Origin: Ginsengibacter hankyongi
GTDB taxonomy: Bacteria > Bacteroidota > Bacteroidia > Chitinophagales > Chitinophagaceae
Length of the DNA: 64,000 nucleotides
Direction of reading: 5' to 3'
Assembly: GCF_008710285.1 (NCBI RefSeq)
Contig: NZ_VYQF01000001.1
Location: 620,001-684,000, forward strand
The first letter of the stretch is position 1, and every line of letters begins with the position of its first letter. Under the pieces are notes generated by a model, which worked only from the letters and a program-made list of their open reading frames with translations, searched no databases and was not told the DNA's origin. The translations under genes and the position numbers were made by a program. Positions 45,286-54,566 of this stretch are shown here, in pieces.

Positions 45286-45796
45286 TGAATCTGGAAGAAG
45301 TTATTCTTAAAGAACATTCAAAAAAACAATGCGACAAAATTGTACAATGGGTGGGCAGCAACCAGGAAAAATTCAATGAATTATTTCATTTGTTTTTAAA
45401 CGGTGAATACCGGCTAACGCAAAGGGCAGCATGGCCGTTAAGCTATTGTGTTATTAAACATCCCGGTTTTATGCGCAATAATTATCGAGAGCTCCTCAGC
45501 AATTTAAATAAACCCAATCTTCATGATTCAATAAAAAGAAACACGATAAGACTCTTGCAAGCCGTTGACATCCTGGATAATATGAAGGGATGGTTATGGA
45601 AATTTGCTTTAAATATTTAGCATCGCCTGATGAGGCTATTGCCATCAAAGCATTCTCGCTAACGGTATTGGCTAACCTGGCAAAAAAATATCCTGAAATA
45701 ATCCCTGAAATAAAATTAATTATTGAAGAACAGTTACCTCATCAAAGTGCCGCATTTAAAAGCAGGGCAAAAGCATTTATGAAATCATTTCCCTAA
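45285..45796 (+). pseudogene. Helical-repeat protein of unknown function, split by a frameshift
   Basis: Two overlapping frames, 45285-45620 and 45590-45796, together read as one ~170-residue helical protein. The first breaks off in sense at LLQAVDILDNMKG. The second continues with VMEICFKYLASPDEAIAIKA and ends KSRAKAFMKSF. The join needs one extra base in the stretch AAGGGATGG around 45588-45592. The whole looks like a HEAT-type repeat protein conserved near cutC in Bacteroidota. A sequencing error, a true loss-of-function change or two coupled proteins are all possible. The second frame has its own ATG at 45590. Confidence 0.75.
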
Positions 45797-46509
45797 GACA
45801 ACGTTATTTTAGGATATATCCTCACCTCCGAGCCTTTTGCCATAAACACTGACGATGGTTTTATTTCCTTTAAAAATGAAAATTCATCTCCATAAATTCC
45901 TTTGAAATCACACTCGATAGTATAATCAGAAACATGAAAAATTTCCCACCTGGGATGTTCTACTTCATATTCGTAAGTTCTGGTGCCATTATATTTCGTA
46001 TATCCCCAATAATGTTCTGCAATAAATTCTTCTTCACTATCAATACGCATGGGAGAAGATTTTTTATGACAAGCAGCCATAAGTTTATTCCATTTGTTCT
46101 TATATTTCCATTCATAGCAGGTTTCTATAACATCAGGCTTTTCAATATGAAAATGTTTCATTTGCATGGTTGAATACTTTTCTTTAAACAACCGGTTTGC
46201 AATAAAGCTAATTGCAGGTTTGGGAACAATTTCTTTTATAAAAACTGTACCTCTTTTCCAACTGCCCCTATCGTTATGCTTTACATAAAACCGCAAATTT
46301 ACTTCCTCAAAATTTATATGGTAAGGCACGCTAAGCCCTCTTATCCGGGTATTAAGAAACATAAATCCAACCAGGCTTATATAGGTTTTGCCTTTGTAAA
46401 AATCCAGTTCTGTTGCCGCGGGAATATATGGAAGAAGTAATTCTTTAGGTACGACATAATTTGCCATGATCAGGTTATTCCATTCTGCATGCAAAAAATG
46501 CGAGCTCAT
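45793..46509 (-). CDS. DUF2071 (YqjF-like) protein
   Basis: A 238-residue soluble protein with the DUF2071 lead FLHAEWNNLIMANYVVPKELLLPYIP, then ISLVGFMFLNTRIRG and VNLRFYVKH. The fold is related to acetoacetate decarboxylase, but no catalytic role is established. Its ATG directly abuts the stop of the type II NADH dehydrogenase gene, so both are probably one transcript. Its end overlaps by three bases with the converging frameshifted gene. Confidence 0.85.
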   Translation of the reverse strand: MSSHFLHAEWNNLIMANYVVPKELLLPYIPAATELDFYKGKTYISLVGFMFLNTRIRGLSVPYHINFEEVNLRFYVKHNDRGSWKRGTVFIKEIVPKPAISFIANRLFKEKYSTMQMKHFHIEKPDVIETCYEWKYKNKWNKLMAACHKKSSPMRIDSEEEFIAEHYWGYTKYNGTRTYEYEVEHPRWEIFHVSDYTIECDFKGIYGDEFSFLKEIKPSSVFMAKGSEVRIYPKITLS

Positions 46510-47775
46510 TTATTCGTGTTTAGTTCTTTTAAAAACCCGGAATATCAATCTCAAATTCTGGTCATATGTAAGATAATTATAAATCCAGTTAAAGAAAACC
46601 GCTATCCTGTTTTTGACACCGAGCAATAAGAAAAGATGTAACCCCATCCAGAATATCCATGCTAAAAATCCCTTCAGATGCAGCTTAGGTTTAGGAATAT
46701 CAACTACTGCAAGGTTACGTCCCACGGTTGCCAATGAACCTTTATCATGGTATTCAAACTCTTTCATCGAAAGATTCTTTTCCATTCTTTTTAAGTTATC
46801 CGATAAAACAGTTCCCTGTGCAATTGCAACTGATGCCACTTGCGGATGCCCGTGCGGGTATTTTGGGGTTTCCATATAAGCTACATCGCCAATAGCATAA
46901 ACGTTTTCGGCTCCTTTCACTTTACTAAACCGGTCAACGGTAATGCGGTTACCTTTTACAATTATACTTTTATCTATTCCTTCCGGAACGTTACCTGTAA
47001 TTCCTGCCGCCCATATTACCATTGAAGATTCAATAGTTTCACCATTCTGCATAGTGACTGTTGAACCGTCATAATTTTTTACAATGGTGCCCGTTTTTAC
47101 AATTACATTTAATTTTCTTAAATATTCACTCGAATCATGACTCGACTTTTCACTCATTGCTGCAAGTGTTCGTGGACTGCCCTCCAGTAAATAGATTTTC
47201 ATTTTATTGAAATCGAGTTCAGGATAATCTTTTGGGAAAACAAACCTGCGCATATCTGCAATGGCGCCGCTCATTTCCACACCGGTAGGGCCGCCGCCAA
47301 CTATTACAATGGTCATGAGACTTTGTAATTGCTTTTCGTCTTTGGCATATAAAGCATCTTCAATATTTCTAAGAAGCTTGTATTTTATCTGCAATGCCTC
47401 CACTGTACTTTTCATGGGGTAAGAACAGGCAGCCAGCTCAGCATTTCCAAAGAAATTAGTATCAGCACCGGTGGCTAAAATAAGAATATCAAAAGGAAAA
47501 ATTTCAACATCACTAATTACTTTTTTTTGAGCAATATCCACGGATTTCACATCCGCCATACGGAAGTGAATATTCTTTTCACTGTGAAAAACCTTCCTCA
47601 ATGGAAATGAGATATTGCTGGCGTCGAGGCCTGCTGTAGCCACCTGGTAAAATAAAGGTTGAAACTGGTGAAAATTAAAACGGTCGATGAGTGTTATATC
47701 AAAACTCTTTTTTTTACTCAATTTTCTTGCAAGCCGTAAGCCTCCAAAACCTCCTCCAATAATTAAAACGTTCAT
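46510..47775 (-). CDS. ndh: Type II NADH:quinone oxidoreductase
   Basis: A 421-residue flavoprotein. The FAD site is IIGGGFGGLRLARKL at the N-terminus, and the NADH site VIVGGGPTGVEMSGA is in the middle. VYAIGDVAYMETPKYPHGHPQVA is the conserved FAD/quinone-side stretch. The C-terminal ~60 residues (AWIFWMGLHLFLLLGVKNRI) form the amphipathic and hydrophobic part that holds it on the inner membrane. It passes electrons from NADH to quinone without pumping protons. It precedes the DUF2071 gene with no gap. Confidence 0.93.
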   Translation of the reverse strand: MNVLIIGGGFGGLRLARKLSKKKSFDITLIDRFNFHQFQPLFYQVATAGLDASNISFPLRKVFHSEKNIHFRMADVKSVDIAQKKVISDVEIFPFDILILATGADTNFFGNAELAACSYPMKSTVEALQIKYKLLRNIEDALYAKDEKQLQSLMTIVIVGGGPTGVEMSGAIADMRRFVFPKDYPELDFNKMKIYLLEGSPRTLAAMSEKSSHDSSEYLRKLNVIVKTGTIVKNYDGSTVTMQNGETIESSMVIWAAGITGNVPEGIDKSIIVKGNRITVDRFSKVKGAENVYAIGDVAYMETPKYPHGHPQVASVAIAQGTVLSDNLKRMEKNLSMKEFEYHDKGSLATVGRNLAVVDIPKPKLHLKGFLAWIFWMGLHLFLLLGVKNRIAVFFNWIYNYLTYDQNLRLIFRVFKRTKHE

Positions 47776-47841
47776 ACTATATTATCGTTTGATGTTTTTA
47801 ATGTTTAAAAATATCCTCTTAAACTTTGCATGGCAAACGTT

Positions 47842-49080
47842 TTAATACAATAACCTTACCTTAATTGTTTCTTTAACTTTTTTGAGTAATTCCACCGCAT
47901 TACCTGAAATATTCTTACTAACATCAAGTACAACATATCCAATATCATCGTTCGTTTTTAGATACTGTCCCAGTATGTTTATTTTATTTTCAGAAAGTGT
48001 TGTGTTTATTTCGGATAATACTCCCGGAACATTTTTATGAATATGAAGAATGCGGTGCGTTCCTTCCTGCGGTGGAAGGCTCAATGCAGGCGTAGTATGA
48101 GAACCAGTAGTAATTCCTTTTTCTAAAAAATTGAAAAGCTTTGAGCTTACATCTTCCCCAATGTTCAATTGAGCTTCTTCAGTGGATCCGCCAATGTGGG
48201 GCGTTAATATAACGTTACTTAATCCCTGCAAGGGGGTTATAAAAGGATCGCCGGTTTTTTCCGGTTCAACGGGAAACACGTCTATAGCGGCGCCTCCAAG
48301 CTCCTTATTAACCAATGCGTCTCTTAATGCAGGAATATCGACCACTTTGCCTCTTGCATAGTTGATAAGCATTGCAGTCGGTTTGCAATACTTCAGGGTT
48401 GTTTTGTTGATAATGTTCCGGGTTGTGGGAAGATCAGGAACATGCAATGTAATAACATCAGCCAAACGCAATACTTCTTTTAAGGTAGATTTATCCTCTG
48501 CATTTCCCAAAGGCATTTTAGTCTCAGTATCATAAAAAATAACTTTCATTCCAAGCGCCTCTGCGAGTACACTTACCTGGGAGCCAATATTTCCATAGCC
48601 AATAATGCCCAAAGTTTTGCCGCGAAGCTCATGGCTGCCAGATGAATCTTTAATCCATTTCCCCTCATGAGCGGCTTTATTCTTATCGGGAATCTTCCTT
48701 ATTAGCATGATCGAAGAAGCAATAACCAATTCTGCTACAGACCTTGTATTTGAATAAGGTGCGTTAAAAACCGTAACCCCCTTTTTAGTGGCAGCCGCCA
48801 AATCCACCTGGTTAACCCCAATGCAAAAGCAGCCAATTGCCTGCAGTTTTGTTGCATTGTTTAGCACTTCCTGGGTTATTTTTGATTTTGACCTGATACC
48901 AAGCAGGTGAACATTTTTAATCTCTTTTATCAGATCTTTTTCGCTTAAAGCTCCGGGAATTTGTTTTACAGAAGTGTAACCTGCATCATAAAACTTCTTT
49001 GCCGCCGTTTTACTTATATTCTCAAGAAATAAAATATTTATTTTTTCTTTAGGATAACTAGTTGATTTTTTCTCAGCCAT
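47842..49080 (-). CDS. serA: D-3-phosphoglycerate dehydrogenase
   Basis: A 412-residue enzyme, about the length of E. coli SerA. The NAD site is TLGIIGYGNIGSQVSVLAE. The catalytic arginine lies in INYARGKVVD and the histidine in LTPHIGGSTEEAQ. The C-terminal ACT domain (about 335-412, with HKNVPGVLSEINTTLSENK) usually binds serine for feedback inhibition. It starts serine synthesis from 3-phosphoglycerate. It is divergent from the serine hydrolase gene with a 57-bp gap. Confidence 0.94.
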   Translation of the reverse strand: MAEKKSTSYPKEKINILFLENISKTAAKKFYDAGYTSVKQIPGALSEKDLIKEIKNVHLLGIRSKSKITQEVLNNATKLQAIGCFCIGVNQVDLAAATKKGVTVFNAPYSNTRSVAELVIASSIMLIRKIPDKNKAAHEGKWIKDSSGSHELRGKTLGIIGYGNIGSQVSVLAEALGMKVIFYDTETKMPLGNAEDKSTLKEVLRLADVITLHVPDLPTTRNIINKTTLKYCKPTAMLINYARGKVVDIPALRDALVNKELGGAAIDVFPVEPEKTGDPFITPLQGLSNVILTPHIGGSTEEAQLNIGEDVSSKLFNFLEKGITTGSHTTPALSLPPQEGTHRILHIHKNVPGVLSEINTTLSENKINILGQYLKTNDDIGYVVLDVSKNISGNAVELLKKVKETIKVRLLY

Positions 49081-49103
49081 ATAAATTTTGTATTGTAATA
49101 TTG

Positions 49104-49111
49104 CAAATATA
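49104..49111 (-). promoter_or_regulatory. Candidate -7 element for serA
   Basis: On the minus strand TATATTTG matches the Bacteroidota -7 consensus TAnnTTTG, 23 bases before the serA ATG. The expected -33 TTTG is not clear. The gap between the two divergent genes is only 57 bp, so the promoter must lie here or within the neighbouring gene. Confidence 0.45.
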
Positions 49112-49137
49112 GTCTCTAAATCGTTGAATGTATTCTA

Positions 49138-50319
49138 ATGAATGTCAGTAGGTTTCTTTTAATTCCAATATCATTTTCTTTATTCTTGGTAGCCTGCAAA
49201 TCCGGCGCAACCAAGAAAATTAAAAAAGTTTCTGAAGATCCTTCAGTGTATGTGGCTCCGGAGCCCGGCTATATTCCCAAGCATGAATTTGATGCGTATT
49301 ATAACGCTATAAAGGATTATTACATCAATAATTTAGTTGATAAAGGCTTTAATGGTGGCATACTAGTAGCCAAAAAAGGCCGTGTAATTTTTGAGGATTA
49401 TCATGGTTATTTTAATCTGAAGAAAAAAGATTCTTTAACGCCGCATAGTGCCTTTCACCTCGCTTCTGTTTCAAAAACATTTACAGCAATGGCGACCCTT
49501 AAGCTTGTTGAAATGGGTAAACTAAGCCTGGATGATGATATGAAGAAATTCTTCCCCGGTTTTCCCTACGATAATGTTACGGTGAAATTATTACTGAGTC
49601 ACAGAAGTGGCTTGCCCAATTATATTTATTTTATGGAGAAACTTGGGTGGAACAGGAAACAATATTGCAGTAATGAAGATGTTCTTTCTTATCTTATTCA
49701 ATTTAAGCCTCCCATTAATAGCCAGGCGGGAACACGCTTTGAATATTGTAACACTAATTATGCTTTATTAGGTTTAATTATAGAAAAAGCTTCCGGGATG
49801 AGTTATGCTGATTTCCTTCAACAAACTTTTTTCACGCCTCTACATATGAAGGATACTTATGTGTTTAACATGAGTGATAGTGCCTCAGCAATGCCTTCTT
49901 ACTACCGTGGAAGACAGGAAGGGCTTACCTATTTAGATACCGGGTTCGGCGATAAAAATATTTACAGTACTCCTGAAGATTTATTAAAATGGGACCAGTG
50001 TTTATATACCAATGAAATTTTTAGTAAGAAAACACTGGAAGAAGCTTATACGCCTTACAGTAATGAAAAGCCAGGCATTAGAAATTATGGATATGGATGG
50101 AGAATGAATGTGTATCCTGATGGAAGAAAAATTATCTATCATAATGGTTGGTGGCACGGTAACAATACTGTTTTCATAAGAATGATCCAGGATTCAGCAA
50201 CCATAATAGTTTTAGGCAATAAATACAATCCATATATTTATAGGGCTAAGAAAATGGCAGAGATATTTGAGCCTTCTTCGGTAATGGAGGATGATGAAAA
50301 ACAAGGTAATTCTAAATAA
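49138..50319 (+). CDS. Serine hydrolase lipoprotein, class C beta-lactamase family
   Basis: A 393-residue lipoprotein with lipobox LVAC near residue 20. The active-site S-x-x-K is HLASVSKTFTA (S110, K113), the Y-x-N motif is in FEYCNTNYALLG and the third motif is YHNGWWHGNN in place of K-T-G. Family members are peptidases or esterases acting on the cell wall or small esters, rarely true beta-lactamases. It would sit in the periplasm or on the outer membrane. It is followed by a DeoR-type regulator after a 110-bp gap. Confidence 0.88.
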   Translation: MNVSRFLLIPISFSLFLVACKSGATKKIKKVSEDPSVYVAPEPGYIPKHEFDAYYNAIKDYYINNLVDKGFNGGILVAKKGRVIFEDYHGYFNLKKKDSLTPHSAFHLASVSKTFTAMATLKLVEMGKLSLDDDMKKFFPGFPYDNVTVKLLLSHRSGLPNYIYFMEKLGWNRKQYCSNEDVLSYLIQFKPPINSQAGTRFEYCNTNYALLGLIIEKASGMSYADFLQQTFFTPLHMKDTYVFNMSDSASAMPSYYRGRQEGLTYLDTGFGDKNIYSTPEDLLKWDQCLYTNEIFSKKTLEEAYTPYSNEKPGIRNYGYGWRMNVYPDGRKIIYHNGWWHGNNTVFIRMIQDSATIIVLGNKYNPYIYRAKKMAEIFEPSSVMEDDEKQGNSK

Positions 50320-50429
50320 CCTTTAGCTGCCGTTATTTGCGGTTATCTGCAATATTTTTTAAACTTTTTTTCCACAGTTGCGGTTTTTTGCTTTTTTCAA
50401 TTTAGTTTTGGTTAACAAATTTTTAACTA

Positions 50430-51179
50430 ATGCTTAAAGAAGAGAGACACGCCTTTATTCTCCACCAGGTTAATTTGCATAATAAGGTCTTGTCTGCTGA
50501 TTTAAGCCAGCAAATAAATGTGTCCGACGATACAATACGAAGAGATTTGCAACAACTCGCGGATAGCGGTAAAGTAATCAAGGTTCATGGCGGTGCACTT
50601 TCTCCTTCCTTTCATAACGGACATCACACACCGAAGGAAGTTTATGGTTATAAGCAAAAACGCATAATAGCCCAAAAGGCTGTATCACTTATAAAAGATG
50701 GCATGTTTGTCCTGTCCGGTGGCGGAACTACTATTATAGAATTGGCCAGGGCGCTGCCCCCCGCTTTGCACGCAACATTTATTTCAGGAAGTATACCGGC
50801 TCTTTTTGAATATAGCAGCCATCCCAATATTGAGGTAATTGTTATTGGGGATAAAATTTCTAAAAACTCAAAAATTACGGTAGGACCGGAAGCAATTTCA
50901 AAAATCAGGGAAATAAAAGCAGACCTCTGCTTTTTGGGAGTCAACGCCATCAATTTGGAAAACGGAGTTTCTGATAATGACTGGGATGTGGTACAAGTAA
51001 AAAAAGCAATGATTGAATCAACGAGAAGATTGGTTTGCTTAACTATTTCAGAAAAGATTAATTCCCAACAGCCGATACAGGTATGCGATATTAAAAAGAT
51101 TGATACGTTGATAACAGAATTACCTGCCGACCATGAGATTTTAAAACCTTATGTTCAGGCAGGCATAAGAGTTATATAA
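50430..51179 (+). CDS. DeoR/GlpR-family transcriptional regulator
   Basis: A 249-residue regulator. Residues 1-55 form the DeoR helix-turn-helix (ERHAFILHQVNL, then VSDDTIRRDLQQLADSGKVIKVHGGAL). The rest is the DeoR sensor domain, with the sugar-phosphate loop VLSGGGTTIIELARALPP and FLGVNAINLENGVSDNDWD. Family members are usually repressors released by a phosphorylated sugar. It lies 219 bp upstream of the SusC gene on the same strand, so it may control the SusC/SusD pair; there is no FecI/FecR-type pair nearby. Confidence 0.92.
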   Translation: MLKEERHAFILHQVNLHNKVLSADLSQQINVSDDTIRRDLQQLADSGKVIKVHGGALSPSFHNGHHTPKEVYGYKQKRIIAQKAVSLIKDGMFVLSGGGTTIIELARALPPALHATFISGSIPALFEYSSHPNIEVIVIGDKISKNSKITVGPEAISKIREIKADLCFLGVNAINLENGVSDNDWDVVQVKKAMIESTRRLVCLTISEKINSQQPIQVCDIKKIDTLITELPADHEILKPYVQAGIRVI

Positions 51180-51398
51180 AGCATCTAAGCATAAATATAT
51201 TTATTATTATTAAAAGAACCACTTACCGCTTATAAAAGAGCCTGGTTGCACGGTTGTTTTTTTAATTGATAATAGAATTCTTTTGAACAGACTTATAAAT
51301 ATTTCTATCCAACCCTACGAACTAATCAACGCAGCAGAACACTATTTTTTAATGTCATAAACACACAGAAACATTTTAAACAAACCATAAAAATTGCT

Positions 51399-54300
51399 AT
51401 GAAAAAATTTGTAACAGCTATTCTGACATTTTTATTTTTACAATTATGTCAAACAACTTTGGCTCAGCAAAAAACAGTTTCCGGCACAGTGTTATCTTCC
51501 GATAATACGCCGGTTGCCGGAGCATCAGTTCTTCTCCTGGGACAAAAAACAGGAACCCAAACTGACGTCAACGGGCGTTTTTCTATTAATGCTTCACGGG
51601 GAAGTACCTTGGTTATTAGCGCCATCGGTTTTTCTACCCAGCAAATCAAAGTAGGAAGTTCTTCCACTATTTCAATTACTCTTCAGGCGGGAAATGGGGA
51701 ATTGCAAGAAGTGGTTGTTACGGCTCTGGGTATTAAAAAGCAGGAAAAATCGCTTGGTTATGCCACTACCCAGTTAGATGCGAAGGAATTGATGAAAAAT
51801 AAAAACACCAATATCGTCAATTCTTTAGCTGGCAAAGTTCCTGGTGTTAATGTTACACAGTTCAGCGGTGCACCGGGCGCCGGAGCATCTATAACTATCC
51901 GTGGTGCTACATCTACTTCGGAAACCCGGCAAAATCAGCCGCTATTTGTTGTTGATGGTATTATATACGATAACTCAACTACGGTTACCGGTAATACAGG
52001 CACTGACGGTTTATCCCGCAGTAATACAACTTACTCCAATCGCGTCATGGATATTAACCCGGAAGACATTGAAACTCTTACGGTTTTGAAGGGTGCTGCA
52101 GCCGCCGCATTGTATGGGGCGAGAGCCGCAGACGGTGTTATTGTGATTACCACAAAGAAAGGAGCAGAAGGAAGAGTAACTGTTAATGTTACCAGTAAAA
52201 TAAGTACATCCTGGGCAGATAAGTTGCCTGAAGCTCAAACTGAGTTTGGCCCGGGTAGCGTTTCTAGTAATGGCGTGGTTAACACTGATTCGTATAATTC
52301 ATGGGGACCAAAAATTCCGTCCGACAGTACTATTTATAACAACATCGGTAATTTCTTTCAGAACGGCCTTATATATGATAATAACGTAAACGTATCAGGA
52401 GGAACAAAGACTGGTTCTTTTTATTTATCCGGATCTAATTTTAAGCAAACGGGTATCGTTCCCGGTACAGGTTACGATAAAACAACTTTTCGTTTTAACG
52501 GTGAACAGAAATATGGCCGTTTGACTATAAATGCAACTACTGCCTATTCTGTTGCCAACACGGACAGAACGTTGACCTCTGCAGGGTTGTATGGAAGTGG
52601 AGTAGGAAGCATGCAGGAATTGTATCACTGGCCTCAAACGTCCGACATAAGAAATTATATAAATGCTGACGGGACACAGCATCGGATATACGCCTCAACT
52701 ATTACGGATTTGGCAGACGATGTTGATAATCCTTTCTGGATCATTAACCAGGATAAGTTGACCTCGAAAACTAACCGCTTTACGGGCGGAATCAACGGCA
52801 ATTTTAAAATTACCGATTGGTGGGACATCACAGGCCGCGTGGGTTATGACCAATACTTTACTAAAGATAATACTCTTATTGCTCCTGGGTCTGCCGTGAT
52901 TGCAAAATACCAGAATGGCCGTTTAAGCAAAGACCAGGTTAACTATACGTACATCACAACCACCGTGATGACTAATTTTCACAAAACCATTAAAAATTTT
53001 GATACTCACCTGACCTTGGGAACCACTTCAGACGATTTTAATACCAATGTTCAAAATCTTTGGGGATGGAACTTTAGTACACCCGGTACTGTTAGCCTAA
53101 ATAGCATCGATCTTGCAAATAAACAATTTTCCGATAACACAACAAGAAGGCGCCTGGTAGGGGTTTTTGGAGAAGTTGGCGTATCGTATAAAGATCTTGT
53201 CTATCTTACAGCAACGGGACGGAACGACTGGTCATCTACCTTACCTGTAGAAAACTGGTCTTATTTTTATCCTTCGCTTAGCGGCTCTTTTGTTTTTTCG
53301 CAATTGCTACCCGCAAACAATATTCTCTCGTTTGGTAAACTTCGTGCAAGCTGGGCAAGAGTTGGTAAAGATGCTAATGCCTATGCAACCAATACTTATG
53401 AAAATTCACCGGTTACAATACTCGCCGGTAATGGAAGTTACGTTGGCATTGGTAATCAATGGCAAGCAGGTAACGCTACTTTAATACCTGAAATTCAAAC
53501 TTCGTGGGAAGTTGGGGGGCAGTTTAGATTTTTGAATAATCGTATCGGACTCGATTATACTTACTATCATAGTCAAACGGCGAATCAAATTGGCTCGCCG
53601 CGCTTAGCCCAGTCCGGAGGATTTATTTTTAGCACCCTTAACGCCGGAACTGTGATTAATAAGGGCATGGAGATAGCGCTTACGGGCAAAATAGTATCTC
53701 AAAAGAATTTTAGCTGGGATGCCACTATCAATTTCTCCTACAATAGAGGCACCTTAGGAGCTTTCATTCCAGGTGTGCAGTATTTTTACCCAACTGACGT
53801 ACAGTTTGGAACAATAAAGGCAGCATCTATTCCAAACGGTGGCCCCTTTCTGGGCATAATTGGTTCACCTTATCTTCGTGAATCAGATAATAATGGTAAG
53901 GAAATTTCAAACGGCCGTTACCAGATAGATCCTAAAACTGGTCTTTATAAGCTTAACCCTAATTTACCGATTGTAGGTAATCGTGAACCGCGTTATATAG
54001 GTGGCTTTAATAATAACTTACGCTACAAAAATTTATCATTGTCATTTCTTCTTGACATCCGTATAGGAGGAGATGTATTTAATGGTACAGAATATTTTAT
54101 GATAGTTAATGGTTTAAGTAAAAAGACTACCCTGAATGATCGCCAATCGGTAGCCTTGAGCGGCGTAAGCAGCGTTACAGGAGCCGATACTTCTATAACG
54201 TACAAGGCAGGTGAAAGTTATAAAATTGGTACAACAACCTATGCCGGCTCTTCCATGATCTACCAATACTGGCAAAACTATGCTGCTAATTCTTCGAATT

Positions 54301-54563
54301 TTATTACTTCTGTTAACTGGCTGAAACTGCGTTCGCTGTCATTAACTTACGATTTCTCCAGTATGTTTAAAAAAGAAGGAATTATTAAGGGATTGTCAGC
54401 CACAGCCGTAGGCACGAATTTATTTACATGGACAAACTATAAAGGAATGGATCCTGAAGTAAGTGTAGCAGGAGGAACAGGCGGTTCTGGCTCAACAGGT
54501 ATTGATTACCTGGGTGTACCCGCAGTAGCAAGTTTCACATTCGGCATCAATCTTAAGTTTTAA
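51399..54563 (+). CDS. SusC/RagA-family TonB-linked outer-membrane protein
   Basis: A 1054-residue outer-membrane importer. The signal peptide ends near TTLAQ. A carboxypeptidase-regulatory-like beta-sandwich (about 27-100) carries the family's GTVLSSDNTPVAGASVLLLG. Next come QEVVVTALGIKKQEKSLGYA, the plug domain with KVPGVNVTQ and PLFVVDGIIYDN, and a beta-barrel ending in a terminal phenylalanine. It moves a ligand, usually an oligosaccharide or peptide, across the outer membrane using TonB energy. It has no extra regulatory domain. The SusD gene follows 3 bp later. Confidence 0.96.
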   Translation: MKKFVTAILTFLFLQLCQTTLAQQKTVSGTVLSSDNTPVAGASVLLLGQKTGTQTDVNGRFSINASRGSTLVISAIGFSTQQIKVGSSSTISITLQAGNGELQEVVVTALGIKKQEKSLGYATTQLDAKELMKNKNTNIVNSLAGKVPGVNVTQFSGAPGAGASITIRGATSTSETRQNQPLFVVDGIIYDNSTTVTGNTGTDGLSRSNTTYSNRVMDINPEDIETLTVLKGAAAAALYGARAADGVIVITTKKGAEGRVTVNVTSKISTSWADKLPEAQTEFGPGSVSSNGVVNTDSYNSWGPKIPSDSTIYNNIGNFFQNGLIYDNNVNVSGGTKTGSFYLSGSNFKQTGIVPGTGYDKTTFRFNGEQKYGRLTINATTAYSVANTDRTLTSAGLYGSGVGSMQELYHWPQTSDIRNYINADGTQHRIYASTITDLADDVDNPFWIINQDKLTSKTNRFTGGINGNFKITDWWDITGRVGYDQYFTKDNTLIAPGSAVIAKYQNGRLSKDQVNYTYITTTVMTNFHKTIKNFDTHLTLGTTSDDFNTNVQNLWGWNFSTPGTVSLNSIDLANKQFSDNTTRRRLVGVFGEVGVSYKDLVYLTATGRNDWSSTLPVENWSYFYPSLSGSFVFSQLLPANNILSFGKLRASWARVGKDANAYATNTYENSPVTILAGNGSYVGIGNQWQAGNATLIPEIQTSWEVGGQFRFLNNRIGLDYTYYHSQTANQIGSPRLAQSGGFIFSTLNAGTVINKGMEIALTGKIVSQKNFSWDATINFSYNRGTLGAFIPGVQYFYPTDVQFGTIKAASIPNGGPFLGIIGSPYLRESDNNGKEISNGRYQIDPKTGLYKLNPNLPIVGNREPRYIGGFNNNLRYKNLSLSFLLDIRIGGDVFNGTEYFMIVNGLSKKTTLNDRQSVALSGVSSVTGADTSITYKAGESYKIGTTTYAGSSMIYQYWQNYAANSSNFITSVNWLKLRSLSLTYDFSSMFKKEGIIKGLSATAVGTNLFTWTNYKGMDPEVSVAGGTGGSGSTGIDYLGVPAVASFTFGINLKF

Positions 54564-54566
54564 CTA

